Source: Chitinophagaceae bacterium UBA2375
GTDB taxonomy: Bacteria; Bacteroidota; Bacteroidia; Chitinophagales; Chitinophagaceae
Direction: 5' to 3'
Assembly (NCBI GenBank): GCA_002343985.1
Contig: DDTB01000005.1
Coordinates: forward strand, 1-57,232
Length of the DNA: 57,232 nt
Below, in pieces: positions 10,608 through 19,409 of the stretch. The notes below the pieces were generated by a model. The model made no database searches, was not told the origin of the DNA, and saw nothing but the letters and a program-made list of their open reading frames with translations. The first letter of the stretch is position 1. Every line of letters begins with the position of its first letter. A program made the position numbers and the translations under genes.

Positions 10608-11426
10608 ATGCAACGAATACCCCGGTTGTCCTGCTGGATTTCCCCTTTATCTGCCATTTCTCAATCTTTTTTTGGTATGCTGTTGGTTATGTTGCTGGCG
10701 CAATCCTGCAAAACTACCAAGCCTACCACCGTATTTGAACAATTACCCAGGGATACCAGCCTTATGGCTTTTATCCCCCCCGCTGTGGATATGAAAATCA
10801 AAGCAAACGATTTGTTGTCTATCCAGGTCAGCAGCCTGAACCGGGAACTTGATGAAAAATTTAATTCAGCGGCACATCCTGTTCAGGGATACGGTAACGC
10901 CCCATTGGTTGGCTTCCCGGTAGATGCTGATGGACAGGTGCAACTCCATTACCTGGGGAAAACAAAAGCCGGGGGACTCACATTAAAGGAGTTCGCGATC
11001 CAAATTGAAAAAGGGCTTGAGCCATACATGAAAGAACCCATCGTAAGGGTGCAATACCTCTCACATAAAATCACTGTAATGGGTGAGGTGAACAGGCCAC
11101 AGGTGGTATACATGCCGGTCGGACAAATGACTTTGTTTGACGCGTTGGCAGCAGGTGGCGACCTGAAAGAAAAAGGCAACTGGAAAGATGTGATGGTCAT
11201 TCGCGACAGCAGCCAGGTTCGTTTGGTGAAGCATATAAATCTTGAGTCACCCGATGTGTTTCAATCCCCCTGGTTATATATGCAGCCTAACGACATTGTA
11301 TATGTTAAGAACAGGTCTGATAAACTTGAAAAAGACGAACGCAGAAGGACATTGCAGACCACATTATCTTTGATCGCCACAGGCGTATCACTCATCACCA
11401 TTCTACTTACCCGGGTCATCAACTGA
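10608..11426 (+). CDS. Polysaccharide export lipoprotein, Wza-like
   Basis: A 272-residue outer-membrane export protein (Poly_export plus SLBB family). From ATG 10608 it starts with a signal region ending in a lipobox-like LLAQSC (Cys about residue 34); an internal ATG at 10677 (MLLVMLLAQSC) is an alternative start. The Poly_export domain begins around KIKANDLLSIQVSS (residues 64-77), and an SLBB-like part follows (KITVMGEVNRPQVVYMP, about 150-165). The C-terminus is a hydrophobic helix (LSLIATGVSLITILLTRV) preceded by KDERRR, as in Bacteroidota Wza homologues. It is the first gene of the locus and is followed 18 bases later by the Wzc-like kinase, its expected inner-membrane partner. In this family the protein forms the outer-membrane channel for exopolysaccharide. 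Confidence 0.9.
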   Translation: MQRIPRLSCWISPLSAISQSFFGMLLVMLLAQSCKTTKPTTVFEQLPRDTSLMAFIPPAVDMKIKANDLLSIQVSSLNRELDEKFNSAAHPVQGYGNAPLVGFPVDADGQVQLHYLGKTKAGGLTLKEFAIQIEKGLEPYMKEPIVRVQYLSHKITVMGEVNRPQVVYMPVGQMTLFDALAAGGDLKEKGNWKDVMVIRDSSQVRLVKHINLESPDVFQSPWLYMQPNDIVYVKNRSDKLEKDERRRTLQTTLSLIATGVSLITILLTRVIN

Positions 11427-11444
11427 TCTGCCGATATTTAATAC

Positions 11445-13880
11445 ATGAGCGAAGAACAATTTTTTAAGGAAAAGCCGAGCAATAATATCCTCGCGCAGAT
11501 CATTCACCGCTATCTCCCTTTCTGGCCGATCTATATCGTTTTGACAGTCATAGCGCTGATCGTTGCCTATATATACCTGCGGGCCGAAACCAAGATATAT
11601 GTAGCTACAGCCAAGGTTCTGTTGAAGGACCCGCAAAAAGGCGGTGGCGATAGCAAGGTATTGGATGCCCTGAATATTTTCAGCGAAAAGAAAATTGTGG
11701 AGAATGAAATCATCGTATTGCGTTCCTCCTCATTGATGCAACAGGTAGTGAAATCGCTGAACCTGTATGCCACGGTGTACAACCAGGGAAAAGTGCAGAA
11801 AGAGGAATTGTATGGCAGCAACTCCCCGGTTGCGTTTGTGGCTTTGCAAAAAGATTCCATCAGGGGCGGGGGACGATATGAATTTGATATCGACTGGCGC
11901 AATGAGCGCGTCAGCATCGCCGGTAAATCCGTGCCTTTTAACGGAATAATCCAAATCGCGAAAACGGATTACCAGGTTGTCATTAATCCGGAGTATAGCA
12001 GGAATTTATCCGGTAAAAATTATTACGTCGTATTCAGTACAGTGCAAACAGCGGCAGCACGCGTCATTGGTACATTGAAAGCTACGCCACTGTCGTACGC
12101 GTCAACAGTTATAGACCTTCGCCTGGAAACGCCGATACAGGAAAAGGGCATCAATATCCTCAATAAATTATTTGAAGTATATAACCGCGAGGGCATTGAG
12201 GATAAAAATCAGATCGCGACCAAAACACTGGCGTTTATTGAAGACAGGTTGAATACGGTTATCGGACAGCTCGACAGTGTGGAACGCATCATTCAAAATT
12301 ATAAAGCCCGCCAGGGCGTGGTTGACCTGGGCATACAGGCATCCATGTATTACAGCGCGGTGAGCGACCTCGACCGCCAGAAAGCGCGCGTGGAATTGCA
12401 GATGGATATCCTGAAAGACATCCAGCAATACGTAAACCGAAAATCAAAAAACCCGGGCGTGGTGCCATCACTCGAAGTGGTGGATGACCCAACATTGAAA
12501 TCACTGCTCGAACAATTGTATAATTCCGAATTTGAACTCGACAGGATCAGGAGCACCGCAGGGAACAAGAGTGAACTGGTGATGGTGGCCGAAGAAAAAG
12601 TATTCAGGATTAAAAAGGATATCCAGGAAAATCTCGATAATATCCGGAGCAATTTCAATACCGAACTGGCGCAAATCAATAACGCCATCGCCAATAAATA
12701 CAGTTTGCTCAGCCTTGTACCAGAAAAAGAAAGGGGGTTGCTCGAGATCAACAGGCAGCAATCCATCAAAAATAATATCTACACATTCCTGCTGCAGAAA
12801 CGCGAGGAAACGGCTTTGTCTTCCGCATCCACGAGTGCAGACCTGCGCGTACTGGAAACAGGTAACGCGTTTGGCCCCATCCGCCCCATCCCCAAAAATT
12901 ATTACTGGGTGGGCGTGTTGGTTGGGCTGATCGTTTTCCTGCTGTATGTGCAGAGCTATGAGCAGTTCAACAACAAAATCATGTTCCGCTCCGAAATCGA
13001 GAACAGGACAAATGTGCCCGTGATCGGTGAGATTGTACAGGCGCGCAACCATGAAGATGTGGTAGCCATTTCGGAAGGGAAGCGCACGGTCATCGCGGAA
13101 CAATTCAGGGCCCTGCGGACCAATTTGTCCTTCATGGGCTTCAGTGATGAAAACAACACCTTGCTCATCACATCATCCGTTTCAGGTGAAGGTAAAAGTT
13201 TCATTGCCGTGAATATGGCCATGAGTATAACGCTAACGGGTAAACGCGTAGCATTGATGGAGATGGACTTGCGCAAACCTAAATTGAGTAAGAAGCTGGG
13301 TGTAAAACGCGACCCGGGTATCTCCAGTTACCTGGTCAACAAGGTAAGCATTGATGAGATCATCAAGCCAACGCAGTACAAAAACCTTTTCCTCGTATCT
13401 GCAGGCCCGATCCCGCCAAACCCTACAGAGTTGATACAATTGCCTGCTTTTGGTAAGATGATGAAAGAGCTGAAAGAGCGGTTTGATTATGTGATCATCG
13501 ATACCGCGCCCATCGGGCCTGTAACGGATGCGCAGTTGTTAGCGGAGTATGCCAATACCACCATTTTTGTGGTCCGCCATAAAGTAACGCCAAATGTATT
13601 CATGCGCATGATTGAAGGGTTTAGCCGGGAGAAAAAATTCAGCAATATGTGCCTTGTATTCAATGGCATCAAACCAAGGGGTGTCTCGGTACTGAATTAT
13701 GGTTTTGGCGGATATGGTAATGGTTATGGGTATGGTTACGGATACGGATATGGATATGGATACGGATATGGAAGTGAAGAAGGCAGTTATTATATCCGAG
13801 ACGAACACCAGCCTGGGTTTAAAAATATTTGGGGCATACTGACGAAAATCAAAAAGTTCTTCCGTCCGAGAAGGCGTTGA
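11445..13880 (+). CDS. Wzc-like polysaccharide co-polymerase with BY-type tyrosine kinase domain
   Basis: The 811-residue protein controls chain length and export of exopolysaccharide from the inner membrane. It has a Wzz-type N-terminal part with a membrane helix (WPIYIVLTVIALIVAYIYL, about 28-46), a long coiled-coil periplasmic region (about 240-460), a second membrane helix (YYWVGVLVGLIVFLLYV, about 486-502), and a cytoplasmic kinase domain. The kinase has Walker A SGEGKS near 580, Walker A' MEMDLRKPK near 604-612 and Walker B VIIDTAP near 683-689. Its tail holds a run of eight Tyr-Gly pairs (13720-13767) within a 12-tyrosine cluster, then a basic end (KKFFRPRRR). Tail tyrosines are the autophosphorylation sites in this family. 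The matching phosphatase is the PHP-type protein at 44576. Confidence 0.92.
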   Translation: MSEEQFFKEKPSNNILAQIIHRYLPFWPIYIVLTVIALIVAYIYLRAETKIYVATAKVLLKDPQKGGGDSKVLDALNIFSEKKIVENEIIVLRSSSLMQQVVKSLNLYATVYNQGKVQKEELYGSNSPVAFVALQKDSIRGGGRYEFDIDWRNERVSIAGKSVPFNGIIQIAKTDYQVVINPEYSRNLSGKNYYVVFSTVQTAAARVIGTLKATPLSYASTVIDLRLETPIQEKGINILNKLFEVYNREGIEDKNQIATKTLAFIEDRLNTVIGQLDSVERIIQNYKARQGVVDLGIQASMYYSAVSDLDRQKARVELQMDILKDIQQYVNRKSKNPGVVPSLEVVDDPTLKSLLEQLYNSEFELDRIRSTAGNKSELVMVAEEKVFRIKKDIQENLDNIRSNFNTELAQINNAIANKYSLLSLVPEKERGLLEINRQQSIKNNIYTFLLQKREETALSSASTSADLRVLETGNAFGPIRPIPKNYYWVGVLVGLIVFLLYVQSYEQFNNKIMFRSEIENRTNVPVIGEIVQARNHEDVVAISEGKRTVIAEQFRALRTNLSFMGFSDENNTLLITSSVSGEGKSFIAVNMAMSITLTGKRVALMEMDLRKPKLSKKLGVKRDPGISSYLVNKVSIDEIIKPTQYKNLFLVSAGPIPPNPTELIQLPAFGKMMKELKERFDYVIIDTAPIGPVTDAQLLAEYANTTIFVVRHKVTPNVFMRMIEGFSREKKFSNMCLVFNGIKPRGVSVLNYGFGGYGNGYGYGYGYGYGYGYGYGSEEGSYYIRDEHQPGFKNIWGILTKIKKFFRPRRR

Positions 13881-13919
13881 TAGCAAGCAAATAACCTGTG
13901 TGCCTCAATGTCACCGTCT

Positions 13920-13944
13920 TCAGTCTGGTTCAACCTGTGACTGA
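13920..13944 (+). promoter_or_regulatory. Nested hairpin before the NusG-like gene
   Basis: TCAGTC (13920-13925) pairs with GACTGA (13939-13944), with an inner GGTT/AACC pair. It sits in the 83-base gap between the kinase and the antiterminator gene and has no T-run. It may be an attenuator, pause or loading site. This rests on pairing and position only. Confidence 0.3.
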
Positions 13945-13963
13945 GGACTAGCGAAGCTTTGCC

Positions 13964-14467
13964 ATGTCTGAAGAAAATTATCACTGGTATGTGGTGTACA
14001 CGCGCCCGCGCTGGGAAAAAAAAGTGGCGCTGAACCTGGCGCAAAAGGGCATTGAACATTACTGCCCTTTAAATAAAGTGCGCAAGCAATGGAGCGACAG
14101 GAAAAAAATGGTGCTGGAGCCCCTGTTCAAAGGCTATGTATTTGTTCGGCTGCCGGAAGCATCGAAATGGGATGTGAAACTGGTGGATGGGGTGATTAAC
14201 TTTGTATATTGGCTGGGTAAGCCTGCCAGGGTAAAAGATGAAGAAATCGATACGATCCGGAAATTCCTGCAGGAATTTGAAGATGTGGAAGTGATTGATA
14301 GTCAGCTTACTGTTAATAAAGAAGTATTGGTCAGGCAGGGTGTGTTTATGAATTATCGTGGCATCATTCTTGAAGTAAGTGGACAAACAGCCAAGGTACT
14401 GATCAATAGTATGGGCGTGCAGTTATGCGCCCGTTTCGATAAAGCCAACCTGGAACCGGCTGGTTAA
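13964..14467 (+). CDS. NusG-family transcription antiterminator, UpxY-like
   Basis: The 167-residue protein has an N-terminal NGN domain (WYVVYTRPRWEKKVALNL at about 8-25, a central PLFKGYVFVR at about 52-61) and a C-terminal KOW-like part (VLVRQGVFMNYRGIILEV, about 121-138). These are hallmarks of specialised NusG paralogues such as RfaH and UpxY, which bind RNA polymerase early in long surface-polysaccharide operons and prevent premature termination. Here the gene lies third, after the export genes and before about 30 kb of biosynthesis genes, which suits that job. The hairpin and promoter motif just downstream (14482-14515) are a candidate loading site. It is too short and too cluster-bound to be the housekeeping NusG. 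Confidence 0.87.
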   Translation: MSEENYHWYVVYTRPRWEKKVALNLAQKGIEHYCPLNKVRKQWSDRKKMVLEPLFKGYVFVRLPEASKWDVKLVDGVINFVYWLGKPARVKDEEIDTIRKFLQEFEDVEVIDSQLTVNKEVLVRQGVFMNYRGIILEVSGQTAKVLINSMGVQLCARFDKANLEPAG

Positions 14468-14481
14468 ATGAATAATATTTT

Positions 14482-14515
14482 TATGTTTGCCCTTTTCCGG
14501 GACCTAAAAAAAGGG
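14482..14515 (+). promoter_or_regulatory. Promoter box followed by a leader hairpin before fcl
   Basis: TATGTTTG (14482-14489) is a full TAnnTTTG match. Directly after it, CCCTTTT (14490-14496) can pair with AAAAGGG (14509-14515) in the expected 5' leader. The gene starts at 14543. No clear -33 box. A promoter plus leader hairpin between an antiterminator gene and a long operon could be where that protein acts; this is inference. Confidence 0.4.
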
Positions 14516-14542
14516 TAAATTGTACTGGTAAACTGGATTGTA

Positions 14543-15520
14543 ATGAAACTGAACGACAAAATCTACGTGGCCGGGCATTCTGGTTTAGTGGGAAGCGCCA
14601 TCGTAAGGTTATTGAAGAAGAAAGGTTACACAAATATCATCACCCGCAGTTCTGAGGAACTCGATTTGCGGGACCAGCGGATGGTATATGATTTCTTTGA
14701 GCAGGAGCACCCAACCTATGTGTTCCTGGCTGCTGCCAAAGTAGGGGGCATCTGGGCGAACCAGACGTACCCGGCTGATTTTATTTTCGATAACCTGGCC
14801 ATTCAGAATAATGTCATTCACGCGTCTTATAAAACGGGCGTGGAAAAATTATTGTTCCTCGGTAGCAGTTGCATTTATCCTAAAAACGCGCCGCAACCCA
14901 TACAGGAAGATTACCTGATGACGGGTTTCCTGGAACCAACCAACGACGCGTATGCCATCGCGAAAATCGCGGGCATCAAAATGTGCCAGGCTTACCACCG
15001 CCAGTACGGTTGCAGGTTCATCAGCGCCATGCCAACCAATTTGTATGGCCAGGGCGATAATTACCATTTGCAAAACGCGCATGTATTGCCGGCCCTCCTG
15101 CGTAAATTCCATGAAGCGAAATTAAATGCAGAGCCCAGTGTAACTGTATGGGGTACGGGTAAACCCCGCCGTGAGTTCCTGCATGTGGATGATGCGGCTA
15201 TGGCCTGTTATTTCCTGATGCAACGCTACGAGTCGCCAGAAATCATCAATATCGGTTCCGGTATAGACCATACCATTCGCGAAATGGCGACCATCATCAA
15301 AAAAATTACGCAATACCAGGGTGAGATTGTATTTGATGAATCAAAACCCGATGGTACGCCACGCAAACTGCTCAATGTAGATAAGATCTCGGCGCTCGGC
15401 TGGAAGCCCATGATCGACCTCGAAGAAGGACTGGCATTTACATACAGCAATTTCGAAAAGAATTACTTCCAGTACACCACGAAAAGAGACCGCAGCAACA
15501 GTTCCATCATTCATGTGTAG
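14543..15520 (+). CDS. fcl: GDP-L-fucose synthase
   Basis: The 325-residue extended short-chain dehydrogenase converts GDP-4-keto-6-deoxymannose to GDP-L-fucose in the cytoplasm (epimerase/reductase, NADPH). Seen: nucleotide-binding GHSGLVG (11-17), the family signature AAAKVGGI (about 64-71), LGSSCIYP with the catalytic Ser, and YAIAK with catalytic Tyr137 and Lys141. Length is usual for the family apart from a tail of about 15 residues. The last 8 bases overlap the start of the next gene. No GDP-mannose 4,6-dehydratase (gmd) lies in this window, so that step must be encoded elsewhere. A GT11-like fucosyltransferase at 33842 is a likely user of the product. Confidence 0.92.
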   Translation: MKLNDKIYVAGHSGLVGSAIVRLLKKKGYTNIITRSSEELDLRDQRMVYDFFEQEHPTYVFLAAAKVGGIWANQTYPADFIFDNLAIQNNVIHASYKTGVEKLLFLGSSCIYPKNAPQPIQEDYLMTGFLEPTNDAYAIAKIAGIKMCQAYHRQYGCRFISAMPTNLYGQGDNYHLQNAHVLPALLRKFHEAKLNAEPSVTVWGTGKPRREFLHVDDAAMACYFLMQRYESPEIINIGSGIDHTIREMATIIKKITQYQGEIVFDESKPDGTPRKLLNVDKISALGWKPMIDLEEGLAFTYSNFEKNYFQYTTKRDRSNSSIIHV

Positions 15521-17306
15521 AATCGCAGGAATCCTGCACGCGACAAGCCTTCCCGCTAACCTGGAAAAACTTGTCGCAGATATGTGCGAGATTCAAAAAC
15601 ACGGAGGCCCCGACGATGGCGGCTTATACAGCGCCAAAGGGGCAGGCCTCGTATTGGGTAACCGCCGGCTGGCCCTGCTCGACCTGAGCCCGGAAGGCCA
15701 TATGCCTATGAGTTACCGCGACCGTTACCATATAACATATAACGGTGAGCTATACAACCACATTTCGCTCCGCGAAGAACTCATTTCATTAGGCCATCGT
15801 TTCAGCAGCCATACCGATACGGAAGTCATCCTTGCTTCATTCGCGCAATGGGGCACGCAGGGTTTTGCAAAACTCAAGGGTATGTTCGCCTTTGCACTTT
15901 GGGATGAACAGGAGCAGGACTTGTACATCGCCCGCGACCCTGCGGGCATCAAACCCTTATATTATTCGTTGCAGGATGGGATCCTCGCATTCGCTTCCGA
16001 AGCCAGGGCGCTCGCGCTTATCCCGGAATGCATCGAAGCCGAACCAAACTGGCCCGTTTATATGCTGGCATACGGCCATCTTCCGGAACCGGTGACCACA
16101 TTAAAAAAAGTGAAACCCTTAGCCAAAGGTTGTTTCCTGAAATATGAATATAAAAGCGGTCGCAACAGCTTGCAATCGTTTACGCATTACAGTTATAGTA
16201 AACAATTGCATGATGCCGCTGAGGTTAGAAAAGAAATCAGGGAGGCGCTGGTTTCTTCTGTGCAAAGGCACCTGGTTGCCGACGCGCCCCTGGGTGTGTT
16301 CCTGAGTGGCGGGCTTGATTCCAGCATCCTTGCCATCCTTGCGTCTGCATTCAAAAAAAAGGATTTAAATACCCTCTCTATTTATTTCAAAGAGGAAGGG
16401 TATTCTGAAAAAAAATACCAGGACCTGGTAGCCAATAAAATCGGGTGCCAATCGCACCAGTATTTGTTGAAGGAAGAAGAATTTCATGATTCTTTCCCTA
16501 GTATCCTCAATGCCATGGACATGCCAAGTTCCGACGGCATCAATACCTGGTTTATCAGCCAGAATGCTGCTAAAGAAGGGTTGAAAGCCGTATTATCCGG
16601 ATTAGGCGGCGATGAATTGTTTGGCGGGTACCCATCTTTCAGCCGCGTGCATCCCGCATCCCTGTTGCAGGAGCTGCCCGCGCCTTTCATCAGCTTAGGG
16701 AAAAGAAGCCGGTTTAAGCGATTGAACAGGATGTCGTACTTAAACCTCGGTGGCATTAAAGGGATTTATCTTTTCCTGAGGGGTCATTACAGCCCATTTG
16801 AAATTGCCCGGCAATTGGATATGCCCGAGCAGCAGGTATGGAAAATATTATCGGATCACCCTGTTTTACCCAATGTGAATGTGCTGGAAGAATCGAACCA
16901 GGCAAGCTGGATGGAATTCAATTTATACATGCAGAACCAGTTGCTGCGCGATTCGGATGTCATGAGTATGACGCATGGCGTGGAAATCAGGGTGCCTTTT
17001 TTGGATGATGACCTGGTGAGGCTGGCGCTTCGTATAGCCCCAACCGTTAAGTATAGGGGCGAATACCCCAAACAACTCTTAATCGATGTATTTCATGATG
17101 AACTTCCCGAAGAAATCTGGAAGCGCCCGAAAATGGGATTTAGTTTCCCGTTCTCAGGGTGGCTGGGCAATAGCAGCTTTGTTAAGGATATCATGAGCCA
17201 GGGCAACCGGAATACTCAGGCCAGTTACCAGAAATTCCTTAAGGGGCAATTGCATTGGTCGCACCTGATGTCGTTGGTGATCATGCGGAACAGGGGAGTG
17301 AGTTAG
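15513..17306 (+). CDS. asnB: Asparagine-synthase-like glutamine amidotransferase of the glycan locus
   Basis: The 597-residue protein has a class II glutamine amidotransferase domain with nucleophile Cys2 (MCRIAGI) at the N-terminus and an ATP-pyrophosphatase synthetase domain with SGGLDSS near 265-271. Known members make asparagine from aspartate, but copies inside polysaccharide and exosortase loci are thought to amidate another carboxylate, such as a uronic acid. The location between GDP-fucose synthase and glycosyltransferases favours the second role; the sequence cannot decide. The gene overlaps fcl by 8 bases, so they are probably co-translated. Confidence 0.85.
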   Translation: MCRIAGILHATSLPANLEKLVADMCEIQKHGGPDDGGLYSAKGAGLVLGNRRLALLDLSPEGHMPMSYRDRYHITYNGELYNHISLREELISLGHRFSSHTDTEVILASFAQWGTQGFAKLKGMFAFALWDEQEQDLYIARDPAGIKPLYYSLQDGILAFASEARALALIPECIEAEPNWPVYMLAYGHLPEPVTTLKKVKPLAKGCFLKYEYKSGRNSLQSFTHYSYSKQLHDAAEVRKEIREALVSSVQRHLVADAPLGVFLSGGLDSSILAILASAFKKKDLNTLSIYFKEEGYSEKKYQDLVANKIGCQSHQYLLKEEEFHDSFPSILNAMDMPSSDGINTWFISQNAAKEGLKAVLSGLGGDELFGGYPSFSRVHPASLLQELPAPFISLGKRSRFKRLNRMSYLNLGGIKGIYLFLRGHYSPFEIARQLDMPEQQVWKILSDHPVLPNVNVLEESNQASWMEFNLYMQNQLLRDSDVMSMTHGVEIRVPFLDDDLVRLALRIAPTVKYRGEYPKQLLIDVFHDELPEEIWKRPKMGFSFPFSGWLGNSSFVKDIMSQGNRNTQASYQKFLKGQLHWSHLMSLVIMRNRGVS

Positions 17307-17393
17307 GGATTACGATCGTTGATTTGACATAGACTCATGTGACAGATTATTCCATCCGCACATTCTTAAAAAGCTATTTAATTAGATTGTTTT

Positions 17394-18527
17394 TTGCGCA
17401 ATAATGTTCTTTTTCTTACGCTAAAAGTTTTTTCCGCTACCGGCGGCATAGAGAAGGTATGCAGGGTGGCAGGTAAATCACTGTTTGAATGGACAATCAG
17501 GGAAGAGAAATCAATCGAGGTATTTTGCATGCACGACCGCCAGGAAGATGCCGACGATAACAGGTATTTCCCTTCGGAAATATTCAGGGGTTTTGCAGGC
17601 GGCCGCATACGTTTAATTTGGGAGGCTGTGAAAAAAGGGAGGACAACTGATACAGTCATACTCAGCCATATTAACCTCTTGCTGGTTGGCTGGCTGATCA
17701 AACTCTTTTCGCCAAAAACAAAACTGGTCATGTTCGCCCATGGTATTGAAATATGGGGCGAATTAAGTGGTTTGAAAAAGAGGATGCTAAAGCGTTGCGA
17801 CATTATTGTGCCGGTTAGCCAGTATACTGCCGACAGGATTTCGGAAATGCATCAATGGCCCGCATCAAAGATGAAAGTGCTCAACAATTGCCTGGATCCT
17901 TTTTTGCCGGTGGGGCAACCCGGAATAGCGATTGAAAATTTGCGGCAGAAATATGGATTAAGCAAAGACAATATCATCCTGTTTACCCTCACCCGTTTAT
18001 CGTCAAAAGAAAGGTATAAAGGGTACGATAAAGTACTCGAAGCATTGGTGGAATTAAAGAAATTGTATCCAACAGTGCGCTACCTGTTGGCAGGTAGTTA
18101 TGATGCGGAAGAAAAAAGGCATTTGGATGATATGATTGCAAGGATGGGCTTGACACAGGATGTGTTGATACCAGGGTTTGTGGCTGAGGAAGACCTCGTC
18201 ACGCATTTCAGCATGGCCGATTTGTATGTAATGCCAAGTATGAAGGAAGGTTTTGGCATTGTGTTTATTGAAGCGATGTTTTATGGACTGCCGGTGATTG
18301 CCGGCAATAAGGATGGATCAGTGGATGCATTAAGTAATGGCGAACTGGGCATCCTGGTTGACCCCATGGATACACAGGCCATACTTGAAGCCATGTCGCG
18401 CATCCTGAACAACAGGGACCGGTTTTTGCCCGACAGGGAAAAATTGATGGAATTATTTAGTTACGAGCAATATAAAAACAGGTTTGAAACATTGTTGGCG
18501 CCAACAGGGCAACAGGTTTCAGCCTGA
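17394..18527 (+). CDS. GT4-family glycosyltransferase
   Basis: This 377-residue GT-B fold enzyme presumably adds a sugar from a nucleotide donor to the growing lipid-linked glycan. I took the TTG at 17394 as start: the conserved N-terminal strand and glycine loop (VLFLTLKVFSATGGIEKV) lies right after it, a stop codon lies 12-15 bases upstream, and there is no in-frame ATG before residue 46. The C-terminal donor-binding half carries KEGFGIVFIEAM, the E-x7-E motif of GT4 enzymes, and LVDPMD. An 87-base gap separates it from asnB. Donor and linkage cannot be read from sequence. Confidence 0.82.
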   Translation: MRNNVLFLTLKVFSATGGIEKVCRVAGKSLFEWTIREEKSIEVFCMHDRQEDADDNRYFPSEIFRGFAGGRIRLIWEAVKKGRTTDTVILSHINLLLVGWLIKLFSPKTKLVMFAHGIEIWGELSGLKKRMLKRCDIIVPVSQYTADRISEMHQWPASKMKVLNNCLDPFLPVGQPGIAIENLRQKYGLSKDNIILFTLTRLSSKERYKGYDKVLEALVELKKLYPTVRYLLAGSYDAEEKRHLDDMIARMGLTQDVLIPGFVAEEDLVTHFSMADLYVMPSMKEGFGIVFIEAMFYGLPVIAGNKDGSVDALSNGELGILVDPMDTQAILEAMSRILNNRDRFLPDREKLMELFSYEQYKNRFETLLAPTGQQVSA

Positions 18528-18543
18528 TGACAAAATATAAAAT

Positions 18544-19398
18544 ATGTCAACCCAATCTTCAGGCATGCAAGCGAACGATCAGTCCTGGGACCTTGTCATT
18601 GAGCCGGGGCGTTCAGAAAAAAATTATTGGAATGACCTATGGCGTTACCGCGAATTGTTTTATATACTGAGCTGGCGCGATATCAAAGTCAGGTATAAGC
18701 AAACAGTCATTGGCGCTGCCTGGAGCATCATCCGCCCCCTGCTCACCACCATTATTTTCACTTTTGTGTTCAGTCGTGTGGCAAAGCTTCAAAACCCCGG
18801 CGACGCGCCTTATGCGTTGATGGTTTTCGCGGGCATGCTCCCCTGGCAATTCTTCAGCAACGCGCTGAGCGAATCAAGCAATAGCCTGGTAGGTAACGCC
18901 AACCTGATCACCAAAGTGTATTTTCCAAGGATGATCATCCCGGCCAGTTCCGTCATTACTTCGCTTGTTGATTTCGCCATATCATTCCTGATCCTGCTCG
19001 GCATGTGCATCTGGTATCAATACCTACCATCCTGGCAAATTATTTTTCTGCCCTTATTCATCCTGTTCGCGTTTATCTGCGCCTTTGGGGTAGGGTTATA
19101 CCTCACGGCAGTGAATGTCAAATACCGCGATTTCAGGTACATCATTCCTTTTATTATTCAATTTGGTTTATATATCACACCTATAGGTTTCAGTAGTTCC
19201 GTTATACCTGAACAATACAGGTTATTGTATTCCTTAAACCCCATGGTGGGTGTGATTGATGGCTTTCGCTGGTGCATCCTCGGTGACCCGATGCATTGGC
19301 AATCATTTTTTGTATCCATGGGCATCAGCATCCTCTTTCTCTGGATCGGGGTACGCTATTTCCGGAAAATGGAAAAAACATTCGCGGATAGTATTTAG
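18544..19398 (+). CDS. wzm: ABC-2 type polysaccharide export permease, Wzm-like
   Basis: The 284-residue inner-membrane protein has about six hydrophobic segments. The cytoplasmic N-terminus reads YRELFYILSWRDIKVRYKQT, the amphipathic region typical of O-antigen and capsule ABC permeases, followed by GAAWSIIRPLLTT. It forms the channel for a finished glycan, driven by the Wzt-like ATPase directly downstream at 19410. Only one such permease is in the window, although two Wzt-like ATPases are present. Confidence 0.9.
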   Translation: MSTQSSGMQANDQSWDLVIEPGRSEKNYWNDLWRYRELFYILSWRDIKVRYKQTVIGAAWSIIRPLLTTIIFTFVFSRVAKLQNPGDAPYALMVFAGMLPWQFFSNALSESSNSLVGNANLITKVYFPRMIIPASSVITSLVDFAISFLILLGMCIWYQYLPSWQIIFLPLFILFAFICAFGVGLYLTAVNVKYRDFRYIIPFIIQFGLYITPIGFSSSVIPEQYRLLYSLNPMVGVIDGFRWCILGDPMHWQSFFVSMGISILFLWIGVRYFRKMEKTFADSI

Positions 19399-19409
19399 CC
19401 TTTTATTTT

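Noticed and set aside
13690..13790. Short tandem repeat read as a CRISPR-like or VNTR element
   Set aside because: The six-base repeats are in frame and encode the Tyr-Gly tail of the kinase, so they are coding sequence.
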